Positions 40,026 through 46,361 of a stretch of DNA of 46,361 nt are shown here, piece after piece. Below the pieces are notes generated by a model. That model was not told where the DNA came from and searched no databases. It saw only the letters and a list, made by a program, of their open reading frames with translations. The DNA is taken from contig JAFQFH010000082.1 in NCBI GenBank assembly GCA_017398685.1, positions 1 to 46,361 on the forward strand, written 5' to 3'. Position 1 is the first letter of the stretch. Each line of letters opens with the position of its first letter. This DNA comes from Oscillospiraceae bacterium (GTDB lineage: Bacteria > Bacillota > Clostridia > Oscillospirales > Oscillospiraceae). Both the position numbers and the translations under genes were made by a program.

Positions 40026-40859
40026 TTATCTGTTTACGGCTTCTATAAGCCTTCCCAACACAGGTTCAAACTTGGCGCCATACCAGTGGGAAGGATCGTC
40101 TGCGGTGTATCTTATGCACTCGAGGGTATAGTCTGCAGCAAGCTTTGCGCTTTCAAAGGCATCCTTGCCGCGGATCAGTGCGCCGGTAAAGGCAGAGGCA
40201 TAGATGTCGCCGGTACCGTGGCAGCTGTTGGGAAGAAATTCATGCTCATAATACTCAAGGGCTGCATTGCGGTACACAGCAATACCGGTTTTGCCGGGGG
40301 AGTAGGATACGCCAGTGAGAATCACGTTTTTCACGCCCATTTCGGCCAGCGCTTTCACAAGGGTCAGAATATATGCTTCATCGTATTCTGCTTTGTACTC
40401 CATCCCACAGAGGAAGCAGGCCTCGGTGATGTTGGGAAGAAGATAATCCGCTGCACCGCAAAGCTTTTTCATAGCTTCCACATATGCCATGTCAAAAGCA
40501 GGATAGAGCTTGCCGTGGTCTGCCATTGCAGGGTCAACTATAAGAGCAAATTCATCTCTTGCACAGTCACGCGCAATGTCCAGCACATAGTCCACCTGTT
40601 CGGAAGAACCGAGATAACCTGTATATACAGCGTCAAATCTGATGCCTTCCTTTACCCAGTGTTCTCTTATACCGGGCATATCACCGGCCAGATCACGTAC
40701 GGTAAAGCCGGTAAATCCAGCGGTATGGGTGGAGAGAACGGCGGAGGGTAAAACGGCAGTCTCAATGCCGCAGGCGGAAATAATAGGGAGAGCAACAGTC
40801 ATGGAGCACTGCCCCAGGCAGGATATATCCTGAATTGTCAGAACTCTTTTATATTCCAT
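40026..40859 (-). CDS. pdxY: Pyridoxamine/pyridoxal kinase
   Basis: 277 residues of the PdxY/PdxK family in the ribokinase fold. It starts RVLTIQDISCLGQCSM, and has DPAMADHGKLYP, the TPNI-like LLPNITEACFLCG (N-E for Mg-ATP) and the phosphate loop SCHGTGDIYASAF with the catalytic Asp. It phosphorylates vitamin B6 vitamers for PLP salvage. AAGAGGT precedes the ATG at 40859; a longer frame to 40928 lacks a site. Divergent from a PdxR-like regulator gene, 93 bases apart. Confidence 0.9.
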   Translation of the reverse strand: MEYKRVLTIQDISCLGQCSMTVALPIISACGIETAVLPSAVLSTHTAGFTGFTVRDLAGDMPGIREHWVKEGIRFDAVYTGYLGSSEQVDYVLDIARDCARDEFALIVDPAMADHGKLYPAFDMAYVEAMKKLCGAADYLLPNITEACFLCGMEYKAEYDEAYILTLVKALAEMGVKNVILTGVSYSPGKTGIAVYRNAALEYYEHEFLPNSCHGTGDIYASAFTGALIRGKDAFESAKLAADYTLECIRYTADDPSHWYGAKFEPVLGRLIEAVNR

Positions 40860-40952
40860 GTTAATTACCTCTTTTTTATTTGTTGTGTAGACATTGTAAT
40901 ATAAAACTGATAATATATAAATAATCAAAACAGGAGTTTTTTATAATACCAG

Positions 40953-42005
40953 ATGAAAGATAAAAAATATTATACACTGTACAATCAAATCAGAAATCAT
41001 ATTATTGTCGGCAAATATTCCGCCGGAGAAAAACTGCCCTCAAAAAGAACCATGGCTGATCTTTTCGGATGCAGTGTCATAACCGTAGCCGCGGCATATG
41101 AACTATTGGAACAGGAGGGCTATATATCTGCCAGACAGCGCAGCGGCTACTATGTATGCCGTATAGAGGGCGCAATTGCCAATGAGGAAAGCAAGCCGGC
41201 GCTGATAAGGCATCTCCCGGCTGATGCGCCAGACTCAAATGACGGTCTGGAACACTCTCTCTGGTTCAAGACTGTACGCAAGGTCATGAGCGAGAGAGGG
41301 GGAGAGCTTTTTACAAAGTCACCAAATAAGGGCTGCGCGGTACTCAGAAATGCTATTTCGGACTATTTGAACCGATACAGAGGAATGCTTGCCCAGCCGG
41401 AGCAGATAATAATAGGCTCCGGGGCAGAGCAGCTTTACGAAACGGTTATAAAAATATTGGGCAGAGAAAAAGTATATGCAGTTGAAGACCCATGTTATGA
41501 ACAGATAAGAGAGGTCTATTCCGGCTTGGATGTAAAGCTTTGCCCGCTGACAATGGGCCCGGACGGCATCCTTTCCCGTGAGCTTGCCCAAAAAGGCTTT
41601 GATGTTTTGCACGTTACACCCTTCAACAGCTATCCGTCCGGTATAACCGCCAGTATCTCCAAGCGCTGGGAATATCTGAGCTGGGCGGAGAAAAGCCGGG
41701 GCTATATTGTAGAGGATGACTTTGCCAGTGAATTTTTCCTGCCGGGACATCCCATACAGTCCCTTTATTCACTGGATGTGAATAATTCCGTGATATACAT
41801 AAATACCTTCTCAAAAAGCCTTTCGCCTTCAATGCGCATGGGCTATATGATATTGCCGGCCAAGCTTCTTGATGCCTATGAGAGAAAGCTTGGCGCGTAT
41901 TCATGCTCTGTGCCCACTTTTGAACAGTACGTACTGGCTGAATTTATATCAGGAGGACATTTTGAAAGACATCTGAACCGGGTCCGCCGCCAGATGAAAG
42001 AATAA
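40953..42005 (+). CDS. MocR/PdxR-like regulator with truncated aminotransferase domain
   Basis: 350 residues, about 100 fewer than usual for MocR proteins. The N-terminal GntR winged helix (residues 1-67: KLPSKRTMADLFGCSVITVAAAYELLEQEGY) is followed by a type I aminotransferase-like domain with the PLP Lys288 in TFSKSLSPSMR and Asp255 nearby. It stops at HLNRVRRQMKE, so the C-terminal small domain is missing. The only AGGAG is 16 bases from the ATG, which is weak. The neighbour pdxY suggests it controls vitamin B6 salvage, with PLP as ligand. It may be a functional short form or a degraded copy. Confidence 0.78.
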   Translation: MKDKKYYTLYNQIRNHIIVGKYSAGEKLPSKRTMADLFGCSVITVAAAYELLEQEGYISARQRSGYYVCRIEGAIANEESKPALIRHLPADAPDSNDGLEHSLWFKTVRKVMSERGGELFTKSPNKGCAVLRNAISDYLNRYRGMLAQPEQIIIGSGAEQLYETVIKILGREKVYAVEDPCYEQIREVYSGLDVKLCPLTMGPDGILSRELAQKGFDVLHVTPFNSYPSGITASISKRWEYLSWAEKSRGYIVEDDFASEFFLPGHPIQSLYSLDVNNSVIYINTFSKSLSPSMRMGYMILPAKLLDAYERKLGAYSCSVPTFEQYVLAEFISGGHFERHLNRVRRQMKE

Positions 42006-42045
42006 ACATAATACGGTACACATATTATAGTTTACATAAGTTATA

Positions 42046-42089
42046 AAAACAGTCCGGAGACATAAAACTGTCTCCGGACTGTTTTTTTT
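42046..42089. terminator. Terminator between MocR and trigger-factor-like gene
   Basis: 13-bp perfect stem CAGTCCGGAGACA / TGTCTCCGGACTG with a six-base loop, T-run of about 8 on the plus side and A-run before the stem, so both convergent genes can use it. Confidence 0.92.
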
Positions 42090-43047
42090 ATCCTTTTGCG
42101 GACTCGACGATCAGCTTCACTGCCTTTTGCTGGGAAAGCTGGGCGCGGATACCGTCCTCACCCACATAGGAGAGGAATTCATCCACATTCATCCCGTAGG
42201 AACAGGCCAGTTCATAGGCATACTGCTGTATCTCCATTGCGTTTGGACATATGCCCTCGGCCTTTATCACGGCCTTGAGCATAAGCTCCTCCCGGCACCG
42301 CATTTCTGCAAGCTCTCTGCGCTCGTTGCGCCATGCATCCAGGCTTTTTTTCTCGGTGCGAAGGTACGCTTCAAAGACCTGCGCGGCAATTTCATCGGCT
42401 GTGAGCTTGCTGCGCTCCTGAGCTCTGGTGACAATACCGCGGAATATGCGCTCCTCCTTGGCATTGCAGACCTCCTTGATCGAGGAAACCATAAGCTCGA
42501 CTTCCTGAGCGTTCTGATCGATGTAGTTCTCGGCTGCCTTCATAGCCTGTTCCCAGACCTCATCAATACTTTTATCATCCTTCAGCTCAATGTTAAGGCG
42601 GGAAATGATGCTGTATATGTCTGCAAGGGTGTGCAGTGCGGTACTCTGAAGCACCTCGCTTTTAGCCTCATTTTCAATAGCATCCAGCTGCCTGTCAATG
42701 ATAAGCTCCGGTATCTCAACGCTTATATTGTCCGCAGCGGCGCGCAAAACTGCCTTTTCAAAGTCTTCGTTGTGCCCGATTTTGATCTTGAGTCCCTTGT
42801 ATTGGCCCAGTGTGACCTGGGGACTTACGGCGGCTTCAAGAACAATTTCAAGGTCTCCGTTGTCTGTCTCGGTCATTTCATTTACACTGGCATAGTGTAC
42901 ATCGCTTACACCAAGGCTTTCCGACAGCTCAACGATTGCCTGCTGCACGGCTGCCTGCTGACCTGCTGCCATAACTATATCGTCATATTCAATTAAGAGA
43001 CGGGCGCTTATCATCCCGTTATCAAGCTTGGAACTGATTATCTGCAT
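42088..43047 (-). CDS. Trigger factor-related protein without evident PPIase domain
   Basis: 319 residues. Trigger factor is about 430. The N-terminal half shows the trigger-factor strands before the PPIase domain: LEIVLEAAVSPQVTLGQYKGLKIKI. Directly after comes the C-terminal chaperone arm: IPELIIDRQLDAIENEAKSE and further helices to YVGEDGIRAQLSQQKAVKLIVESAKG. The FKBP-type segment between these two parts is missing, and the ribosome-binding GFRxGxxP motif is not visible. It may be a cytoplasmic chaperone paralog. GGAGGG precedes the start. It is divergent from the DUF1015 gene. Confidence 0.7.
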   Translation of the reverse strand: MQIISSKLDNGMISARLLIEYDDIVMAAGQQAAVQQAIVELSESLGVSDVHYASVNEMTETDNGDLEIVLEAAVSPQVTLGQYKGLKIKIGHNEDFEKAVLRAAADNISVEIPELIIDRQLDAIENEAKSEVLQSTALHTLADIYSIISRLNIELKDDKSIDEVWEQAMKAAENYIDQNAQEVELMVSSIKEVCNAKEERIFRGIVTRAQERSKLTADEIAAQVFEAYLRTEKKSLDAWRNERRELAEMRCREELMLKAVIKAEGICPNAMEIQQYAYELACSYGMNVDEFLSYVGEDGIRAQLSQQKAVKLIVESAKG

Positions 43048-43148
43048 ACTGTCCCTCCGTGTACTTTATTGGCTTCATTTTATACCCGCGTCAGTTCAGC
43101 GTCAATAAGCGATTTGGGCAAAATTGTATGAGAGAGCAGGCAGCTGCG

Positions 43149-43177
43149 TTGACGAAAAAGGAAGCAGGTGCTATATT
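43149..43177 (+). promoter_or_regulatory. Promoter of DUF1015 gene
   Basis: TTGACG (43149-43154), 17-base spacer, TATATT (43172-43177), 37 bases before the start. Confidence 0.75.
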
Positions 43178-43214
43178 CTCATATAGAAACTATCTGAGTT
43201 TTCAGGAGATAAGC

Positions 43215-44405
43215 ATGAATAACAAAGTTCCATTCCACAGTGCGGATATTCTTCTGCCCAAAAGCGGCTTTGAGAAATGGGCCTGTATTGCCTGCGACCA
43301 GTTTACATCACAGCGGGAATACTGGGAACGCGCCTATGAAATCGTGGGTGATGCACCCTCTGCGCTCAAGCTTGTTTTTCCCGAGGTATATCTTGAGGAC
43401 GGTGATGCGCCATCGCGCATTGCTAAAATAAACCGCAGTATGGAGCAATACCTGAATGATGACCTTTTCCGGGAGTACAGGGATGCTATGGTGCTTGTAG
43501 AGCGCAGGCTTTCCGACGGCAGAGTGCGCCGGGGGCTGGTGGGTGCGTTCCGGCTGGAAGATTACAGCTTTGAAAAGGGCGCAAAGCCTCTGATACGCCC
43601 TACCGAGGGCACGGTTCTCTCGCGCATACCGCCAAGGGTCAATATCCGCCGTGACGCAGCTCTGGAGCTGCCCCATATCATGGTACTAATGGACGACAGG
43701 GACAGGGAAATAATAGAGAAAATAGATACGGCAAAGCTTGAAAAGCTCTATGACTTTGAACTGATGCTGGGCGGCGGGCATATTGCTGGCTGGCTTCTGG
43801 ATAAAAATAGTCAGAGCCTTGTAATGACAAAGCTTGAAAAGCTTTACGAAAAGAGTGGAGTGGATGGGGACAGGCTGCTTTTTGCCGTGGGTGACGGCAA
43901 CCATTCTCTCGCCACAGCCAAGGCGGCGGCAGAGATTAGCGGCACAGAGCAGAGCCGTTTTGCCCTTGCAGAGCTTGTGAATATACACGATGAGGCCATA
44001 GATTTTGAGCCTATCTACAGGGTGCTGTTCAATGTGGATGTGAGGGACTTTCTTGCAAAGCTTAAAGCTGCCTTTACTTTTGCTGAGGGCAAGCGTGTAG
44101 ATTATATGAGTCTTGAAGAAGAGGGCAGTGTGTATGTAAATGGTCTGGAGTCTGATGTGCTGCAGCAGTTTATTGATGACTACATTGAAGCAAATCCCAC
44201 GGCTCAGGTAGACTACATACATGGCATTGAAGCGACAAAAAAACTGGCAATGAGCCCCAATGCCATTGGTTTTATCTATGGCGGTATAAGCAAGTCGGAG
44301 CTGTTTGACTATGTGCGCGAAAACGGCATTCTCCCCAGAAAGACTTTCTCAATAGGACACGCCGAGGATAAGCGTTATTATGTGGAAGCGAGAAAAATCA
44401 GATAA
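43215..44405 (+). CDS. DUF1015 family protein
   Basis: 396 residues, the usual DUF1015 length. Recognised by the DQFTSQREYWERA start segment, the LFAVGDGNHSLATAKA motif and the C-terminal ADVRE-like YVRENGILPRKTFSIGHAEDKRYY. Some DUF1015 members from archaea are free-serine kinases (SerK), but Firmicute members are not characterised. The ATG at 43215 follows AGGAG; the longer frame to 43059 is not used. Own promoter and terminator. Confidence 0.82.
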   Translation: MNNKVPFHSADILLPKSGFEKWACIACDQFTSQREYWERAYEIVGDAPSALKLVFPEVYLEDGDAPSRIAKINRSMEQYLNDDLFREYRDAMVLVERRLSDGRVRRGLVGAFRLEDYSFEKGAKPLIRPTEGTVLSRIPPRVNIRRDAALELPHIMVLMDDRDREIIEKIDTAKLEKLYDFELMLGGGHIAGWLLDKNSQSLVMTKLEKLYEKSGVDGDRLLFAVGDGNHSLATAKAAAEISGTEQSRFALAELVNIHDEAIDFEPIYRVLFNVDVRDFLAKLKAAFTFAEGKRVDYMSLEEEGSVYVNGLESDVLQQFIDDYIEANPTAQVDYIHGIEATKKLAMSPNAIGFIYGGISKSELFDYVRENGILPRKTFSIGHAEDKRYYVEARKIR

Positions 44406-44420
44406 ATAGGTAAATAGTAT

Positions 44421-44456
44421 AACTCCGTGTATCGAGCCGATACACGGAGTTTTTGT
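44421..44456. terminator. Terminator between DUF1015 and TRIC gene
   Basis: 14-bp perfect stem AACTCCGTGTATCG / CGATACACGGAGTT, 3-base loop, T-run on plus side, between convergent genes. Confidence 0.93.
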
Positions 44457-44460
44457 TGGT

Positions 44461-45102
44461 CTATTCGGTCATATCTTCCGCTTTGGGCAGGCTCCAATGG
44501 TATCTTGCAGCCAGAAAACGAAGAATTACAACCACAGACGAGCATATTACTATACAAAATCCTGAGAAAAACCGTCCCCACATCAAAGAGCATATCACAG
44601 CCCCGATTATTGAGGCGCTGGCATAGAAGTGCTTCACGAATATATATGGCATATCCCCGGCCAGAACATCGCGTAAAACGCCGCCGCCCACTCCGGTCAT
44701 GACACCCACGAACACGGCAAGGAAAATACCGGCTTCAGGGACCGTCTCAAAGCAGCGTTGAACCCCGATAGCCGTAAAGATACCAAGGCCGATGGAGTCC
44801 ATCCAGAACATGCTCAGTCCATAGGCATAGTCGTGAAGTGAAACAAAGCGGCGTACCTTGGGAAGAAAAAGTATTATGGCCACGCTGATGGCGCACAGAG
44901 CATAAATGGGATTTTGGAACGTGACAGGCGGTGTGCTGCCAAGAAGAAGATCACGTATAACACCACCGCCCACAGCAACACAGAGGGCCAGAACGCAGAT
45001 GCCGAGGATATCCATTTTCTTGCGGATACCCACCATGGCACCGGAGGCCGCGAAAGCTACAGTGCCGAGTAGCTCTATAATAAGAGTAAGATTAATATGC
45101 AT
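44461..45102 (-). CDS. TRIC-type cation channel (YadS/UPF0126)
   Basis: 213 residues, seven hydrophobic helices in two internal repeats. Each repeat carries a glycine-rich GGG-R-D motif: GGGVIRDLLLGSTPP and GGGVLRDVLAGDMPYIF, the TRIC/YadS hallmark. It forms a trimeric K+/anion channel or a Gly-type transporter in the membrane. AAGGTGATA precedes the ATG, 9 bases after the prmA stop, so it is in one unit with prmA. Confidence 0.88.
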   Translation of the reverse strand: MHINLTLIIELLGTVAFAASGAMVGIRKKMDILGICVLALCVAVGGGVIRDLLLGSTPPVTFQNPIYALCAISVAIILFLPKVRRFVSLHDYAYGLSMFWMDSIGLGIFTAIGVQRCFETVPEAGIFLAVFVGVMTGVGGGVLRDVLAGDMPYIFVKHFYASASIIGAVICSLMWGRFFSGFCIVICSSVVVILRFLAARYHWSLPKAEDMTE

Positions 45103-45111
45103 ATTATCACC

Positions 45112-46029
45112 TTATCTGCACACAAAGCAGTGCCATTCTTCCTCCTGAGTATGAGAAACAATTTCAAATCCGTTTTCAAGAAGCTTATGACGCACCTCGT
45201 CGCACCTGTTATCAATGATACCGGAGCAGATGAAAATACCGTCTTTGGCCATAAAACTGCGTGCAATAGGGGAGAGGGAGATAATAACATCAGCCACAAT
45301 GTTAGCAAGAACAAGATCATAGCCGCAGCCCAGCCTGTGGCGAAGAGATGCGTCCTTGATAATATCGCCAATATGTATATCAAGTCTGTCTGAGCCTATA
45401 GCATTCAGGGATGCGTTGGACATGGCGGCCTCAGAAGCCATGGGGTCTATATCGCAGCCGAGAGCCGTGTCAGCTCCCAGAATAAGCGCACCTATACCCA
45501 GTATACCGCTGCCGCAGCCAAGATCCAGCACCTTTGTACCCGGTTTTGCGTAGGGCTCGAGTGCAGCAAGGGAAAGCTTTGTGGTGGGATGACTGCCGGT
45601 ACCAAAGGCAATTCCCGGATCAAGCCGGAGGGGCAGGCGCTCACCTTTGGGAGCATCCATCCACTCAGGGACCACAACAAGCCTTTCACCGACTTCTATT
45701 GGCTCATAATAATCCCGCCAGCTGTTTTCCCAGTCCTGATCTGCGGTGTAACCGTGCTTTGCCTCAGGAAAGGCAGCCAGAATGGAGGAAAGAACGGCCT
45801 CGCCCTGCTCATCGTCCATAAGATACAGCTTTATTCTGCTTACGCCGCTGTATGCATTTTCAAGCTGCTCATCAACATAGTCCCAGTACTGCTGATTGTT
45901 TTCAAGAAAATCCTTGAAATCATCCTCGTTTTCAATTACAAATCCTTCAGCGCCAAGAGCGGCCAGCTCCTCACAGCGACTATCAATAAGCTGGGCGGGG
46001 GTATCTATGGATACTTCAATATAACGCAT
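45112..46029 (-). CDS. prmA: Ribosomal protein L11 methyltransferase
   Basis: 305 residues, standard PrmA length. The N-terminal L11-binding domain (about 1-90) is followed by the linker AFPEAKHGYTADQDWENSWRDYYEP. Then comes the SAM-dependent methyltransferase domain with PGIAFGTGSHPTT, motif I VLDLGCGSGILGIGA and the LANIVADVI motif. It trimethylates L11 in the cytoplasm. GGAGG precedes the ATG. First gene of the prmA-TRIC unit. Confidence 0.95.
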   Translation of the reverse strand: MRYIEVSIDTPAQLIDSRCEELAALGAEGFVIENEDDFKDFLENNQQYWDYVDEQLENAYSGVSRIKLYLMDDEQGEAVLSSILAAFPEAKHGYTADQDWENSWRDYYEPIEVGERLVVVPEWMDAPKGERLPLRLDPGIAFGTGSHPTTKLSLAALEPYAKPGTKVLDLGCGSGILGIGALILGADTALGCDIDPMASEAAMSNASLNAIGSDRLDIHIGDIIKDASLRHRLGCGYDLVLANIVADVIISLSPIARSFMAKDGIFICSGIIDNRCDEVRHKLLENGFEIVSHTQEEEWHCFVCR

Positions 46030-46158
46030 AAGCGCCTCCGAAACTATTATTCTGACCCTATTGTATCGCTAATAGTCATTTTGCGCAATAGACAGAATGA
46101 GAAATAAAAATTTGTGCAATATTGCCATAAAAATTGACAAAAAAATCGCAAAATAAGC

Positions 46159-46187
46159 TTGACAAAAGCCTGACAACATACTATAAT
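46159..46187 (+). promoter_or_regulatory. Consensus promoter before zinc-ribbon gene
   Basis: TTGACA (46159-46164), 17-base spacer, TATAAT (46182-46187), exact match to the sigma-A consensus, about 73 bases before the start. Confidence 0.9.
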
Positions 46188-46260
46188 CCACCTGACAGTT
46201 AAAAAACAAACAAATATATGCACACCTTGCATCCCAATATATTATCAGGAGGAATTGTGT

Positions 46261-46361
46261 ATGAAGTGCCCCCGCTGCGGTCATGAAATGGTTATGGACG
46301 GTCACAGAAAGATAGATATGCTCATGTGCTATGACTGTGGCTACATTGAAGGCCGTAACAC
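46261..46361 (+). CDS. Zinc-ribbon protein, 3' end off the window
   Basis: The first 33 codons of a gene. The visible peptide has two CxxC pairs (CPRCG and CYDCG), a zinc-ribbon pattern, and the start is supported by AGGAGG 8-9 bases upstream. A perfect consensus promoter precedes it. The rest lies beyond the window, so length and role cannot be stated. Confidence 0.75.
   Translation, partial: MKCPRCGHEMVMDGHRKIDMLMCYDCGYIEGRN

Noticed and set aside
1-46361. CRISPR arrays, insertion sequences, prophage and rRNA genes
   Set aside because: I looked for regularly spaced repeats, transposase or integrase motifs and rRNA-like blocks and saw none; only the SASP inverted repeat and intrinsic terminators repeat noticeably.

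Overview
The window looks like the chromosome of a spore-forming, anaerobic, mid-GC Firmicute of class Clostridia, probably near the Oscillospiraceae/Ruminococcaceae. The evidence is an alpha/beta-type small acid-soluble spore protein (SASP), a PdaB-type sporulation polysaccharide deacetylase, RNase M5, an rplU (L21) leader, several nitroreductase and NimA-like flavoproteins, an Fe-S/FAD oxidoreductase, and AGGAGG-type ribosome binding sites throughout. The species cannot be named from the sequence alone. No rRNA, CRISPR array, insertion sequence or prophage was seen. One tRNA was found.

Layout. 1-7.1 kb is housekeeping on the plus strand: alaS (5' end off the window), a HIT protein, then comEC-holA-rnmV. 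A tRNA-Arg(CCT) on the minus strand sits at 7.3 kb, followed by a very long fused ABC transporter and a metallophosphoesterase. 11.2-15.7 kb is a minus-strand block: pdaB, a NimA-like flavoprotein, and an operon of a large Fe-S/FAD GltD-like oxidoreductase with hypA. 16-20 kb carries a CYTH protein, a DUF3298-type lipoprotein and the ribosomal cassette L21 leader-rplU-rpmA-obgE. 20-24.3 kb has a membrane protein with an alpha/beta-hydrolase domain divergent from a MarR regulator, then an MFS transporter.

24.4-29.1 kb is the accessory part. An intact SASP gene at its left end and a truncated SASP copy at its right end form a 139-bp inverted repeat (133/139 identical by eye). Between them lie a TfoX-like protein, an XRE/zinc-ribbon regulator, an esterase overlapping an orphan Phd/YefM antitoxin, a secreted Cys/His protein and an MntA-HepT type toxin-antitoxin pair. 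29.5-30.9 kb holds two tandem nitroreductases.

30.9-40 kb holds a glycoside-use locus (GH2 beta-galactosidase-like enzyme plus GPH-family transporter, divergent from an AraC regulator) and a GntR regulator-FlK-like thioesterase-YfhO membrane protein operon. 40-42 kb pairs a pyridoxamine kinase with a divergent, C-terminally truncated MocR/PdxR-like regulator, suggesting vitamin B6 salvage. 42-46.4 kb holds a trigger-factor relative without an evident PPIase domain, a DUF1015 protein, prmA with a TRIC-type channel gene, and the start of a zinc-ribbon gene. Nearly every transcription unit ends in a readable intrinsic terminator, often shared by convergent genes.

The most notable items are the inverted SASP repeats around the toxin-antitoxin region, an L27 without the usual Firmicute N-terminal extension or an adjacent Prp gene, the Fe-S/FAD oxidoreductase-HypA operon behind a palindromic promoter, and several reshaped proteins (truncated MocR, shortened trigger factor, GH2 with a Met-rich tail, hydrolase-membrane fusion).
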